DNA of 64,000 nt from Pleomorphomonas carboxyditropha. Lineage in GTDB: Bacteria; Pseudomonadota; Alphaproteobacteria; Rhizobiales; Pleomorphomonadaceae. Shown piece after piece: positions 41,633 to 50,929 of this stretch. Every line of letters starts with the position of its first letter. Position 1 is the stretch's first letter. A program made the position numbers and the translations under genes. The stretch spans positions 1 to 64,000 of the forward strand of contig NZ_NQVN01000011.1 of NCBI RefSeq assembly GCF_002770725.1, read 5' to 3'. The notes beneath the pieces were generated by a model that did not search any database, was not told the origin of the DNA, and saw nothing but the letters and a program-made list of their open reading frames with translations.

Positions 41633-42379
41633 ATGCAGAAGATCGGCCGCCGGCTCGGCGCCGGCAAGGAGGCCGAGGTCTACGAATACGGCGAGCTGGC
41701 GCTGAAGCTCTACCCGTCGCCGGCATCGAAGGCCGCCGTCTTCCGGGAGGCCGCCAATCTCGCCCTCATCGAGCAGTTCGCCCTGCCGACGCCGCGCGTC
41801 CACGCCGCCGGCGACTACGACGGCCGCTGGGGCCTGCTGATGGACCGGGCGCGAGGTCCAAGCTTCGCCGACCGGATGGCGGCCGGCGCCCGCATGGCCT
41901 GCCTCGAGGAAATGGTGCGGCTGCACCGCGACCTTCACCAACGGTCCGTCGGCGGCCTGCCGTCGCTGAAGGCGCGGCTCGCCGCCAATATCCGCCGCAC
42001 CGACCACCTGGACGAACTATCCCGCCGCCGGCTTCTCTCGCAGCTCGCCGCGCTGCCGGACGGTGACCGGCTGTGCCACGGCGACTTTCACCCCTGGAAC
42101 ATCCACGGCGAGGCCGGCGAGGTGATGATCCTCGACTGGCTCGACGCCTGCGCCGGCCCTCCGGCGGCCGACATCTGCCGCAGCTACGTGCTGATCCGCC
42201 ACGTCGATCCCGTCACCGCCACCGACTATGTCGACGCCTATGCCCGGCTGACCGGCCTTTCGGCCGCCGACATCCTGGCCTGGCTGCCGCCGACCGCCGC
42301 CGCCCGCCTGGCGGAAGGCGTGCCGGCCGAAACCGATGAGCTGCGGCGCCTCGCCGGCCTGACGCCGGAGGATCGCTGA
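41633..42379 (+). CDS. Aminoglycoside phosphotransferase/choline-kinase-like protein
   Basis: A 248-residue protein kinase-like enzyme of the APH group. Gly-rich start LGAGKEAEVYEYG (8-20) and Lys25 fit ATP binding; the catalytic Brenner motif is HGDFHPWN (149-156); the metal Asp168 is in ILDWLD. The substrate cannot be told; such enzymes phosphorylate aminoglycosides, choline, fructosamines, homoserine or others. It is 44 bases downstream of mazF on the same strand. There is no export signal. Confidence 0.85.
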   Translation: MQKIGRRLGAGKEAEVYEYGELALKLYPSPASKAAVFREAANLALIEQFALPTPRVHAAGDYDGRWGLLMDRARGPSFADRMAAGARMACLEEMVRLHRDLHQRSVGGLPSLKARLAANIRRTDHLDELSRRRLLSQLAALPDGDRLCHGDFHPWNIHGEAGEVMILDWLDACAGPPAADICRSYVLIRHVDPVTATDYVDAYARLTGLSAADILAWLPPTAAARLAEGVPAETDELRRLAGLTPEDR

Positions 42380-42386
42380 GCGGTCC

Positions 42387-43334
42387 TTACTTCCTGCCCA
42401 ACCCGGTGCTCCTGACGTTGTCGAGCAGCACGGCGAGCAGCAGGATCAGGCCGCGCACCAGATACTGGTAGAAGGCCTGGATGTTGAGGAGATTCATGGC
42501 GTTCTCGGCGATGCCGAGGATCAGCACGCCGACGATGACGCCGGTCATCGCCGCCCGGCCGCCGGCCAGCGACACGCCGCCGAGCACGCAGGCCGAGATG
42601 GCGGAAAGCTCGAGGCCGGTCGCCGCGTTGGGCTGGCCGGAGGTGATGCGCGAGGCGAGCAGGATGCCGGCCACGGCGCAGACGAGGCCCTGGATGGTGA
42701 AGATCCAGATGCGCATGCCGTCGACATTGACGCCGGCGAGGCGCGACGCCTCCGGGTTGCCGCCGATGGCCAGCGTGTTGCGGCCGAACACCGAGCGGTT
42801 GAGCACGAAGCCGAACACGCAGAACAGGGCGACCATGATCCAGATCGGCGTGGGTATGCCGAGAAAGCGCGACAGGGCCAACTGGTAGAAGCCGGGATCG
42901 TTGATGCCCACCGCCCGGCCGTCCGACGAGATCAGCGCCAGGCCGCGCACGATCTGCATGGTGGCGAGCGTGGTGATCAGCGCGTTGATCCTGAGCTTGG
43001 CGATGATCACGCCGTTGACGAAGCCGACGAACGTGCCGCAGGCGAGCGCCGTGATCAGGCCGATGACGATCGAGCCGGAGGCGTTGGAGGCCATCACCGC
43101 CACCATGCCGGTAAAGGCGACGATGGAACCGACGGACAGGTCGAAGTCGCGCGATGCGAGGCAGAACATCATCGTGCAGGCGACGATGCCGATGGTCACC
43201 ACCGACTGGAACAGGCCGAGCATGTTGCGCTCGGTGAGGAAGCTCGGCACGAAGATCGACACGGCTGCGAAGGCGACGACGAAGATGACGAGGAGACCCT
43301 GCTCGCCGAGCAGGAGACGTTTCAGGAAGGCCAT
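42387..43334 (-). CDS. araH: L-arabinose ABC transporter permease AraH
   Basis: A 315-residue CUT2 permease with about 9-10 membrane helices. The start at 43334 overlaps the araG stop codon. RbsC/AraH patterns include MMFCLASRDFDLSVGSIVAFTG, ALACGTFVGFVNGVIIAKLRIN and FTIQGLVCAVAGILLASRI, with RLAGVNVDGMRIWIF before it. It is the last gene of araFGH. The specific ligand rests on AraF. Confidence 0.9.
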   Translation of the reverse strand: MAFLKRLLLGEQGLLVIFVVAFAAVSIFVPSFLTERNMLGLFQSVVTIGIVACTMMFCLASRDFDLSVGSIVAFTGMVAVMASNASGSIVIGLITALACGTFVGFVNGVIIAKLRINALITTLATMQIVRGLALISSDGRAVGINDPGFYQLALSRFLGIPTPIWIMVALFCVFGFVLNRSVFGRNTLAIGGNPEASRLAGVNVDGMRIWIFTIQGLVCAVAGILLASRITSGQPNAATGLELSAISACVLGGVSLAGGRAAMTGVIVGVLILGIAENAMNLLNIQAFYQYLVRGLILLLAVLLDNVRSTGLGRK

Positions 43335-44854
43335 CACGATGCTTTCTTGTTCGGCTCGCCGGCGGTCCGGTCCGGCAGGGCCGAGGCGAGAATGGCGTGT
43401 TCGTTGAATTGGGCGCGGTCGTAGCGGGCGGCGATCCGCCCCTCGCACATGACGAGGATGCGGTCGGAAATGCCCATCACCTCCGGCAATTCGCTGGAGA
43501 CCACGACGATGGCCAGCCCCTTCTCGGCGAGGTGGTAGAGCAACTCGTAGATCTCGGCCTTGGCGCCGACGTCGATGCCGCGCGTCGGCTCGTCGACGAT
43601 CAGCACCTTGACGCCGGTCTCGGCCAGCCAGCGGGCCAGCAGCACCTTCTGCTGGTTGCCGCCGGAGAGGTTGACGATATTCTGCCTGGCCGACGGCGTG
43701 CGGATCCTCAACTGCCTGATGAACTCGGCGGCGGTGTCCGCCTCGCGCCTGAGGCTCAGCACGCCGAAGGGCGAGAAATGCCGGCGGGCCGAGATGACGA
43801 TGTTCTCGCCCACCGAAAGGCCCTGGACGATGCCGTCGAACTTGCGATCCTCCGAGCAGAGCACCAGCCCCTCGCGGATGGAGCGGCGCGGGCTGGCGCC
43901 CGAGCTGTCGGCGCCGTCGATGGCGACCTTGCCGGAATGGCGGGGATCGGCGCCGTAGACGAGGCGCATCAGCTCGGAACGGCCGGAGCCGACCAGCCCG
44001 AAGAAACCGACGATCTCGCCGGCCCGCGCCTCGAAATCGATGGGGCGCGGCAGCTTGGCGCCGGTGATGCCTTCGACCTTGAGGCGCACCTCGCCGGCCG
44101 GCCGGCCGCGCCAGCCCCAGATGTCCGAGATCTCGCGGCCGACCATCTCGGCGACCAGGCTGTCGCGCGTCACCTCGGCCATCGACGGATGGTGGGCGGC
44201 GAGCTTGCCGTCGCGCAGCACGGTGCAGCCGTCACACAGGCGGAAGATCTCGTCGAGGCGATGCGAGATGTAGATGATCACCTTGCCGGCGGCGCTGAGC
44301 TCGCCGATGATCCGGAACAGCACCTCGCTCTCCTGCGACGACAGCGACGACGTCGGCTCGTCGAGAGCAATAATACGGGCGTCGAGCATGATCGCCTTGG
44401 CGATCTCGATCATCTGCCGCTCGCCGAGCGACAGCCTCGCTACCTTGGTGTCGGCGTCGATGGAAAGGCCGATCTCCTGGAGGCGCCGGTTCACCTCGGC
44501 CTTGAGCGACCGGAAATCGATGATGCCGGCCCGGTTGGGAAAGCGGCCGAGGCGCAGGTTCTCGGCCACCGTCAGACCGGGAACGAGCTGGAGTTCCTGG
44601 TGCACCACCACCACGCCGGCCGCGAAGGCGTCGCGGGTGGAGGAAAAATGCTGCGTCACGCCGTCGATGGCGATCTCGCCCGTGTCGGCGGCGGTGTCGC
44701 CGGAGAGGATGCGGATCAGCGTCGACTTGCCGGCGCCGTTTTCGCCGATCAGCCCGTGCACGGAGCCCTTTCCCACCCCGAAGGAGACATCCGACAGCGC
44801 CTTGACGCCGGGATAGGTCTTGGACATGTGGGAGAAGCTCAGAAAGTCGGCCAT
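43334..44854 (-). CDS. araG: L-arabinose ABC transporter ATP-binding protein AraG
   Basis: A 506-residue ATPase with two ABC domains, typical of CUT2. Domain 1: Walker A GENGAGKSTLI (about 37-47), signature LSLGERQMIEIAKA (altered LSGGQ), Walker B ARIIALDEPTSSL. Domain 2: degenerate Walker A GLVGSGRSELMRLVYG (about 285-300), signature LSGGNQQKVLLARWL, Walker B VLIVDEPTRGIDVGAKAEIY. This pair is the standard form of RbsA/AraG/XylG. It overlaps araH by one base and follows araF. Confidence 0.93.
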   Translation of the reverse strand: MADFLSFSHMSKTYPGVKALSDVSFGVGKGSVHGLIGENGAGKSTLIRILSGDTAADTGEIAIDGVTQHFSSTRDAFAAGVVVVHQELQLVPGLTVAENLRLGRFPNRAGIIDFRSLKAEVNRRLQEIGLSIDADTKVARLSLGERQMIEIAKAIMLDARIIALDEPTSSLSSQESEVLFRIIGELSAAGKVIIYISHRLDEIFRLCDGCTVLRDGKLAAHHPSMAEVTRDSLVAEMVGREISDIWGWRGRPAGEVRLKVEGITGAKLPRPIDFEARAGEIVGFFGLVGSGRSELMRLVYGADPRHSGKVAIDGADSSGASPRRSIREGLVLCSEDRKFDGIVQGLSVGENIVISARRHFSPFGVLSLRREADTAAEFIRQLRIRTPSARQNIVNLSGGNQQKVLLARWLAETGVKVLIVDEPTRGIDVGAKAEIYELLYHLAEKGLAIVVVSSELPEVMGISDRILVMCEGRIAARYDRAQFNEHAILASALPDRTAGEPNKKAS

Positions 44855-44937
44855 AAGTGCGCGCGCCTCGTCTTGGGTGACCGGCGGCTCGCCGCCGCCG
44901 GCCGGTTGTCGAGCGGTCCATCAGCTAGTTCGGCAGC

Positions 44938-45924
44938 TTATTCGATGCCGAGGCTCTTGCGGACGTCGACATAGGTGTCGCGCAGCGCCAGCTCGCCGGC
45001 GGTCAGCGTCAGCGCCGGCGGTTCCTTGCCGTTGGCGACCCAGTCGTACATGTTGAGCGCCGTCTCGTAGCCATGGCGCTTCGGCGAGATGATCACGGTG
45101 CCGAAGAAGCCGGTGGCGGCGGGCTTCTTGAACTCGTTGATCGCCGAATCCGCGCCGCCGATGCCGACGCCGATGAAGTTGTCCGGCGTGATGCCGACGG
45201 TCTCGGAGGCGCGGACCGCGCCGAGCACCGCCTCGTCGTTGAGGCCGAAGGCCACCCAATGCTTCACGTCCGGATGCTTGTTGAGCACCACGGTGGCGGC
45301 GTTCAGCGCCGCCTCGGTGTCGGTCTTGGCCTGCGGCGCGTCGAAGATGTTGGCCTCCGGGAAACCGGCCGCCTTCAGCGAGGTGATGGCGCCCTCGACG
45401 CGGTCGACGGCCGTCGGAAGCTGGTCGTAGGAGACGCGGACGGCGCCGACCGTGGCGATGTCCCAGCCGCGCTTCTTGATCTCGTCGGCGATGGCGGTGC
45501 CCACGGCCTCGCCGATCTTCAGCGCCGAGATGCCCATGTGCGGCACGCTGTCGATCGGCGAGCCGTCGGCGTTGACCAGGCGGTCGTCGACGGTCATCAG
45601 CTTGAGACCGTTGGCTTCCGCCTTGGCGACGATGCCCGGTCCGAGCTTGACGTCCGGCGTGCAGATGATGAAGCCCTGCGCGCCCTGGGCGCCGAGGTTG
45701 TCGATGGCCGACTGAACCTTCTCGCCGTCCTCGGCGCCGATCTTCACCAGCGTGAAGCCCTTCTCCTTGGCGGCGATGTCGGCGAACTTCCACTCGTCCT
45801 GGAACCAGGGTTCCTCCGGCTGCTTGACCACGAAGCCGATCTTGACGTCGGCCGCGTGGGCCGCCGCCGTCAGCGCACCGACGGCGATGCCGACGGCGGC
45901 GAAGCTCTTCAGAATGCGAAGCAT
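44938..45924 (-). CDS. araF: L-arabinose-binding protein AraF
   Basis: A 328-residue periplasmic protein. The signal peptide MLRILKSFAAVGIAVGALTAAAHA is cut near residue 24. The mature sequence is close to E. coli AraF: KIGFVVKQPEEPWFQDEWKF, KGFTLVKIGAEDGEKVQSAID, GFIICTPDVKLGPGIVAKA, KKRGWDIATVGA, HPDVKHWVAFGLNDEAVLG and GIGIGGADSAINEF. These segments include the residues that form the arabinose pocket. It is the first gene of araFGH; a RIME-like repeat lies 59 bases upstream. Arabinose breakdown genes are not in the window. Confidence 0.95.
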   Translation of the reverse strand: MLRILKSFAAVGIAVGALTAAAHAADVKIGFVVKQPEEPWFQDEWKFADIAAKEKGFTLVKIGAEDGEKVQSAIDNLGAQGAQGFIICTPDVKLGPGIVAKAEANGLKLMTVDDRLVNADGSPIDSVPHMGISALKIGEAVGTAIADEIKKRGWDIATVGAVRVSYDQLPTAVDRVEGAITSLKAAGFPEANIFDAPQAKTDTEAALNAATVVLNKHPDVKHWVAFGLNDEAVLGAVRASETVGITPDNFIGVGIGGADSAINEFKKPAATGFFGTVIISPKRHGYETALNMYDWVANGKEPPALTLTAGELALRDTYVDVRKSLGIE

Positions 45925-45983
45925 GGCGTTTCCTCCATTTTCTCTTCAACGATCGCTCGCCGATGCGGCGCGCCTTTCGCTAC

Positions 45984-46088
45984 CTAGATCGTCGTGCGTC
46001 CTGGCGGACGCAGAGTGACGATCTAGTTTTTGTTATCGCATCGGATTTTTCCGAAAACCGGATTCCACTTTTCGGTCCGATGCCCTAG
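45984..46088. repeat. RIME-like intergenic mosaic element, copy 2
   Basis: 105 bases bounded by CTAGA and CTAG, as in copy 1. The first part is a palindrome: TAGATCGTC (45985-45993) and TGCGTCC (45995-46001), then a short loop, then GGACGCA (46006-46012) and GACGATCTA (46017-46025). The second part has inverted ends GCATCGGA and TCCGATGC around a core AAAACCGGATTCCACTTTT that matches the core of copy 1. Confidence 0.8.
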
Positions 46089-46678
46089 GCGACCTTCCGG
46101 CGGAACCGGCCGACATCCGCCATGGACGATTCCCGGCCTTTGCCATCGCGGGCTGGCCTGGACTTTCCATGCCGGCGGGACGCACGGCGGCCATGCGCCT
46201 CGGAAAACGGCGATGAATCGGATAAAGATCGCGGCCGGACGCGTCCGACGATCCCGGACGAACCGGCCGAAAGCCTCCTCCAGATACCGTCCTTCTCCCG
46301 TCCCGCCGCCTTTTCGGCTGGCACGCTTCCTTCCGGCGGCCATCCTACCGCCGGCCGGACCGGTCGCGCCGCGCCTTTCGCCCGACAAGCAGGGACGATC
46401 GTGTGCGGCGAAAAACAGCCTAGGTGGCGGATGTCCTCGCGGGAATGGCTGCATCCACGAATTCCATGGACGAAACTCTTAAGACATCGACGGATTCTAC
46501 CTTCGGCTGACGGCACGGCGGACGAAACCGCCGGCCCTTCCGGACGGGCGATTGCGAGGACGGCGACATCGCCCTCCTACGCAGTTCACCGGAGCGTCTC
46601 GAGCCTCGCCGCCGTTGACCGGGCCGGCGCAACTGCCTACCCTTCGCCGGCAAGGACTTGCAGCCCGGAGAACCCATC
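46089..46678. other. 590-base region without a recognisable gene
   Basis: Between the RIME-like element and a small HTH gene. Open frames exist on both strands, but their products are Arg/Pro/Ser-rich, lack any known pattern and begin inside the repeat or with no ribosome site. Its left part could contain the araF promoter region; no other feature is visible. It may be a decayed gene. Confidence 0.45.
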
Positions 46679-46852
46679 TTGACCGAACAGGCAACCGTCA
46701 CCGTCGGCGTCATCGCCAAGGAGCTCGGCGTTTCCGATGCCAAGGTGAAAAAGGCGATCGAGGCGCTGAAGATCGAGCCGGTCGCCAAGCGTGGCGTCTG
46801 CAAGCTCTACGCGACCGACGTCGTCGACGCGGTGAAGAAGACGCTCGCCTGA
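46679..46852 (+). CDS. Small helix-turn-helix protein
   Basis: A 57-residue protein starting with TTG at 46679; GGAG lies eight bases upstream. The core VGVIAKELGVSDAKVKKAIEALKIEPVAKRG is a helix-turn-helix with a following wing (KLYATDVVDAVKKTLA), like small MerR- or excisionase-type DNA-binding domains. Short proteins of this shape (VAKELGVSxxKVKKAIKEL) are common in bacteria, with no known role. It stands alone, 238 bases before lexA. An upstream TTG at 46658 is a weaker start. Confidence 0.65.
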   Translation: MTEQATVTVGVIAKELGVSDAKVKKAIEALKIEPVAKRGVCKLYATDVVDAVKKTLA

Positions 46853-46996
46853 CCACCGCCGCAGCGGCATTGTTTTCCGCTTGTCCGGCCGGCGCCTCGC
46901 CGGTGACACCCTTTTTGGTGTTGCCGGCCCAGTATCCCTACGATTTCCGCGCTTTCCCGGCCGATCCGGGATCCGATCCGGCAATCCCCCATTGCG

Positions 46997-47011
46997 GAAC
47001 ACACACGGAAC
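46997..47011. promoter_or_regulatory. LexA (SOS) box, alphaproteobacterial type
   Basis: GAAC (46997-47000), seven bases ACACACG, GAAC (47008-47011). Read on the other strand this is GTTC-N7-GTTC, the direct-repeat SOS box of alphaproteobacteria. It lies 79 bases before lexA and should give autorepression. Confidence 0.85.
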
Positions 47012-47090
47012 ATGTTAACTCTGTTCGTGATTTGTACCGAATCGCGTTTGGGCGCCACCGACGCGCCGGCCGACCAGCGGGGACCAGACG

Positions 47091-47804
47091 ATGCTCACGC
47101 GCAAACAGCTCGAACTCCTGATGTTCATTCATGAGCGTCTGAAGGAATCGGGCGTGCCACCGTCCTTCGACGAAATGAAGGACGCGCTGGATCTCAAGTC
47201 CAAATCCGGCATCCACCGCCTGATCACCGCGCTCGAGGAACGTGGCTTCATCCGCCGCCTGCCCAACCGGGCGCGGGCGCTCGAAGTGATCAAGCTGCCG
47301 GAAACCATGCAGCCGGGCATCGGTCGCGGCCGCAAGGGCTTCGCGCCGGCGGTCATCGAAGGCGACGGCGGCCGCAAGGCGCCGCCGGCCAACGTGTCCG
47401 CGCCGTCGCTCGACAGCCGCGACACCGTGCCGGTGCCGGTGATGGGCCGCATCGCCGCCGGCGTGCCGATCGCCGCCATCCAGAACCAGTCGCATATCCT
47501 GCATGTGCCGATCGACCTCGTGGCCGGCGGCGAGCATTACGCGCTCGAAGTGCGCGGCGACTCGATGATCGAGGCGGGCATCCTCGACGGCGATACCGTC
47601 GTCATCAAGAAGTCCGACACCGCCGATTCCGGCGACATCATCGTGGCGCTGGTGGACGACGAGGAGGCGACGCTGAAGCGCCTGCGCCGCAAGGGCGCCT
47701 CGGTCGCCCTCGAGGCGGCCAATCCGGCCTACGAGACGCGCATCTTCGGCCCCGACCGGGTGCGCATCCAGGGCCGCCTGGTGGCGTTGATGCGCCGCTA
47801 CTGA
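47091..47804 (+). CDS. lexA: LexA repressor, SOS regulator and autoprotease
   Basis: A 237-residue LexA of the longer alphaproteobacterial form. The N-terminal winged helix (1-65) reads [20 protein letters not shown] and [18 protein letters not shown]. The cleavage site is Ala123-Gly124 in GRIAAGVPI. The catalytic dyad is Ser158 in [11 protein letters not shown] and Lys196 in EEATLKRL. A linker of about 50 residues rich in Gly, Ala and Pro joins the two domains. RecA filaments promote self-cleavage after DNA damage. A GAAC-N7-GAAC operator lies 79 bases upstream. Confidence 0.97.
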   Translation: MLTRKQLELLMFIHERLKESGVPPSFDEMKDALDLKSKSGIHRLITALEERGFIRRLPNRARALEVIKLPETMQPGIGRGRKGFAPAVIEGDGGRKAPPANVSAPSLDSRDTVPVPVMGRIAAGVPIAAIQNQSHILHVPIDLVAGGEHYALEVRGDSMIEAGILDGDTVVIKKSDTADSGDIIVALVDDEEATLKRLRRKGASVALEAANPAYETRIFGPDRVRIQGRLVALMRRY

Positions 47805-47812
47805 TCTTTCCG

Positions 47813-47845
47813 GCCGGCTGCGTCAGCTATTCTTCGTCAGCCGGC
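47813..47845. terminator. Hairpin between convergent lexA and queA
   Basis: GCCGGCTG (47813-47820) pairs with CAGCCGGC (47838-47845), followed on the plus strand by TTTCC. It overlaps the end of queA. The 17-base loop is large, so confidence as a terminator for lexA is moderate. Confidence 0.5.
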
Positions 47846-48917
47846 TTTCCTCCGACGGGTGAAGCAGCGACGTATCGCCATAGGAGTAGAAGCGATAGCC
47901 GCCGGCAATCGCATGGGCGTAGGCGGCGCGCATGGTGTCGAGGCCGGAAAAGGCCGACACCAGCATGAACAGCGTCGACTTCGGCAGATGGAAGTTGGTC
48001 ATCAACAGGTCGACGGCGCGGAAGCGGTAGCCCGGCGTGATGAAGATGTCGGTCGCCCCGGCGAACGGCCGAACGAGGCCGTCTTCGCCGGCCGCGCTTT
48101 CCAGAAGGCGCAGCGACGTCGTGCCGACGGCCACCACCCTGCCCCCGCGCGCCCGGACCGCGTTGAGCGCTTCGGCCGTCTCCGGCGACACATGGCCGAT
48201 CTCGGCGTGCATCTTGTGCGCCTCGGTATCGTCCACCTTCATCGGCAGGAAGGTGCCGGCGCCGACGTGCAGCGTCACGAAATGCCGACCGATGCCGCGC
48301 GCATCGAGGCGTTCGAAGAGCTCCGGCGTGAAGTGGAGCCCGGCGGTCGGCGCGGCGACCGCGCCGCTCTCGCGGGCATAGACCGTCTGGTAATCGGCGC
48401 GGTCGTGTTCGTCCTCGGCCCGGCGGGCCGCGATATAGGGCGGCAGCGGGATGTGGCCAACCGTCATCAAGGCCACGTCGAGATCGGGGCCGGCGCGGTC
48501 GAAGGCCAGCACAATCTCGCCATCCTCGCCCTTTTCCGCCACCACGGCACCGAGGGCAGCAGCGGCCGGATCGGCACCGGAAAACCGCACGCGGTCGCCG
48601 GCGCGCAGCTTGCGGGCGCCCTTGACGAAAGCCCGCCAGCGATCCGGCGCCTCGCGCATGTGCAGCGTCGCCGAAAAGCGCACCGGTTCGGCGCCGTAAC
48701 GGTCGCGCCGCCCCTCGAGCTGGGCGGGGATCACCTTGGTGTCGTTGAACACCAGCGCGTCGCCCGGCGACAGCAGGTCGGCGAGATCGAGCGCCTGCCT
48801 GTCCTCGAAAGGCTGGCCGGGCTTTACCACCAACAGGCGCGACGCATCGCGCGGAACGGCGGGACGCAGGGCGATCCGCTCGGGCGGCAGATCGAAATCG
48901 AAAGCTGAAACTTGCAT
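47823..48917 (-). CDS. queA: tRNA S-adenosylmethionine ribosyltransferase-isomerase QueA
   Basis: A 364-residue enzyme that moves the ribosyl part of SAM onto 7-aminomethyl-7-deazaguanine in tRNA to make epoxyqueuosine. The start [25 protein letters not shown] is the standard QueA N-terminus; [47 protein letters not shown] (in part), [12 protein letters not shown]-like [17 protein letters not shown] and [17 protein letters not shown] are family signatures. It is convergent with lexA. The cyclophilin genes, often near queA in rhizobia, are about 2 kb away. Confidence 0.96.
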   Translation of the reverse strand: MQVSAFDFDLPPERIALRPAVPRDASRLLVVKPGQPFEDRQALDLADLLSPGDALVFNDTKVIPAQLEGRRDRYGAEPVRFSATLHMREAPDRWRAFVKGARKLRAGDRVRFSGADPAAAALGAVVAEKGEDGEIVLAFDRAGPDLDVALMTVGHIPLPPYIAARRAEDEHDRADYQTVYARESGAVAAPTAGLHFTPELFERLDARGIGRHFVTLHVGAGTFLPMKVDDTEAHKMHAEIGHVSPETAEALNAVRARGGRVVAVGTTSLRLLESAAGEDGLVRPFAGATDIFITPGYRFRAVDLLMTNFHLPKSTLFMLVSAFSGLDTMRAAYAHAIAGGYRFYSYGDTSLLHPSEESRLTKNS

Positions 48918-49208
48918 GCCCCTCCCTTAGGCACGACAAGGCGGGAAAGGCAACGGCGATTGCCGGAGAAGCCCGAACCTGGCGCGGTTGACGGACGACA
49001 GGCCGGGCGTAACGCCGCTGTCGGCTTTTGCGAGGGCCGCCGAAGATTGCCCGTCCAATCGGTCGCAAAATGCAGATCAGCCCGCCCCGGCGCGCAGAAC
49101 TCGAAGGATAACCGGCTAAAAACTCGTCCCCCACGGGAACTGCGACTAGCGCCTGCGGGACTCATCGGATAAACCGCGAGCCGAAAAGTCCAAAAACAAG
49201 GACCAACC

Positions 49209-49850
49209 ATGCTCGAGTGGTTCCGCAAGCTCCTTCCGCACGAAGAGCAGTTCTTCGATTTGTTTGCCCAGCATTCCGAAACCGTGGTCGCCGCCGCCCA
49301 CTCGCTGAACGCCCTTCTGTCCGGCGACGACCGCGACGCGCGCATCGCCGAGATCGTCGCCCTCGAGGACAAGGCCGACGGCATCACCCGCGAAGTGCTG
49401 CTGGCCGTCCGGCGGAGCTTCATCACGCCCTTCGACCGCAACGACATCAAGGATCTCATCCAGTCGATGGACGACACCATCGACACCATGAACCGCGTGG
49501 TGAAGACCATCCTGCTGTTCGAGCAGCGCGCCTTCGATCCCGGCATGCGCGACATGGGGCTCGACATCATCCAGGCGGCCAAGCTGGTCGCCGAGGCGAT
49601 ACCGCTGCTGAAGAACGTCGGCAACAATGCCCCCCGCCTGACGACGCTGTCCGAAGAAGTGACCCGCGTCGAAGGCCATTCCGACTTCCTGCATGAGAAC
49701 GGCCTGAAAGACCTCTACCGCCGCCATGGCACCGGCAACGCCATGGGCTACATCATCGGCAGCCAGATCTATGGCGAACTCGAGAAGGTGCTCGACCGCT
49801 TCGAGGATGTCGCCAAGGAAATCAGCGGCATCGTGATCGAGAACGTCTGA
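49209..49850 (+). CDS. DUF47 (PhoU-like) phosphate transport accessory protein
   Basis: A 213-residue, all-helical cytoplasmic protein of the DUF47 family. It has the PhoU-like repeats of two three-helix bundles: LFAQHSETVVAAAHSLNALL, IVALEDKADGITREVLLAVRRSFITPFDR (given as parts), and DIKDLIQSMDDTIDTMNRVVK. E-x-x-A-D-x-x metal-binding patterns are visible in LEDKADG and VEGHSD. The stop codon overlaps the PiT start (TGATGG), the usual operon for low-affinity phosphate uptake. It is thought to tune the transporter. Confidence 0.94.
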   Translation: MLEWFRKLLPHEEQFFDLFAQHSETVVAAAHSLNALLSGDDRDARIAEIVALEDKADGITREVLLAVRRSFITPFDRNDIKDLIQSMDDTIDTMNRVVKTILLFEQRAFDPGMRDMGLDIIQAAKLVAEAIPLLKNVGNNAPRLTTLSEEVTRVEGHSDFLHENGLKDLYRRHGTGNAMGYIIGSQIYGELEKVLDRFEDVAKEISGIVIENV

Positions 49851-50851
49851 TGGAGACGCTCGCCTTTCCGTTGCTCGTCGGCCTGGTCGGCATCGCGTTG
49901 CTGTTCGATTTCCTGAACGGCCTGCATGACGCGGCCAATTCGATCGCCACCATCGTGTCGACGCGCGTGTTGAGACCGCAATACGCGGTGTTCTGGGCGG
50001 CCTTCTTCAACTTCATCGCCTTCCTGTTCTTCGGCCTCCACGTGGCGACGACGCTCGGCAAGGGCATCATCGACCCGTCCATCGTCACGCCGCACGTGGT
50101 GTTCGCGGCCTTGATGGGCGCCATCGTCTGGAACGTCGTCACCTGGCTGGCCGGCATTCCCTCGTCGTCCTCGCACGCCCTCGTCGGCGGCCTGGTCGGC
50201 GCCGGCCTCGCCAAGACCGGCTTCAGCGCCGTCGTCTGGTCGGGCCTGATCAAGACGGCGGGCGCCATCTTCCTGTCGCCGGCCTTCGGCTTCTTCCTGG
50301 CGCTGATGCTGGTGCTGGCGGTGTCCTGGACCTTCGTCAAGCGCACGCCCTTTGCCGTCGACAAGACCTTCCGGCACCTGCAGTTCGTCTCCGCGTCGCT
50401 CTACTCGCTGGGCCACGGCGGCAACGACGCGCAGAAGACCATGGGCATCATCGCCGTGCTGCTCTATTCGCAGGGCTATCTCGGCGGCGAATTCCACGTG
50501 CCCTTCTGGGTGGTGATCGCCTGCCAGTCGGCCATGGCGCTCGGCACGCTGATGGGCGGCTGGCGCATCGTCCACACCATGGGCTCGAAGATCACCCGCC
50601 TCAACCCGATGCAGGGCTTCTGCGCCGAGACCGGCGGCGCCATCACCCTGTTCATCGCCACGCACTTCGGCATACCGGTGTCGACCACCCATACGATCAC
50701 CGGCGCCATCGTCGGCGTCGGCGCGGCGCGGCGCGTGTCGGCGGTGCGCTGGGGCATCGCCGGCAACATCGTCATCGCCTGGATCATCACCATGCCGGCC
50801 GGCGCCGCCATCGCCGCCTGCGCCTACTGGCTGGTCGACCTGTTCGTCTGA
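49850..50851 (+). CDS. pit: PiT-family inorganic phosphate transporter
   Basis: A 333-residue membrane carrier with about 9-10 helices. PiT signature repeats are FDFLNGLHDAANSIATIVSTRVL (about 19-41; key motif GxxDAxNxxA) and SLGHGGNDAQKTMGIIAVLL near 183-202 (second GANDxxN-type motif). Further family patterns are WLAGIPSSSSHALVGGLVGAGLA and FGIPVSTTHTITGAIVGVG. It moves metal-phosphate with protons. It follows the DUF47 gene and is closed by a strong bidirectional terminator. Confidence 0.95.
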   Translation: METLAFPLLVGLVGIALLFDFLNGLHDAANSIATIVSTRVLRPQYAVFWAAFFNFIAFLFFGLHVATTLGKGIIDPSIVTPHVVFAALMGAIVWNVVTWLAGIPSSSSHALVGGLVGAGLAKTGFSAVVWSGLIKTAGAIFLSPAFGFFLALMLVLAVSWTFVKRTPFAVDKTFRHLQFVSASLYSLGHGGNDAQKTMGIIAVLLYSQGYLGGEFHVPFWVVIACQSAMALGTLMGGWRIVHTMGSKITRLNPMQGFCAETGGAITLFIATHFGIPVSTTHTITGAIVGVGAARRVSAVRWGIAGNIVIAWIITMPAGAAIAACAYWLVDLFV

Positions 50852-50879
50852 CCGGAAACACCGCTTCGCGCATGAAAAA

Positions 50880-50905
50880 GCCCGCGCCGACTTACCGGCG
50901 CGGGC
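50880..50905. terminator. Bidirectional rho-independent terminator
   Basis: GCCCGCGCCG (50880-50889), loop ACTTAC, CGGCGCGGGC (50896-50905), with five A before (50875-50879) and TTT after. It serves the pit gene and, on the other strand, the cyclophilin gene ending at 50930. Confidence 0.85.
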
Positions 50906-50929
50906 TTTCCTGTTCGAAAAAGGCGAGGA

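Noticed and set aside
46030-46482. A 150-codon frame after the second RIME-like element
   Set aside because: It starts inside the repeat, lacks a ribosome site and has Arg/Pro-rich low-complexity sequence. Competing frames on both strands look equally random.
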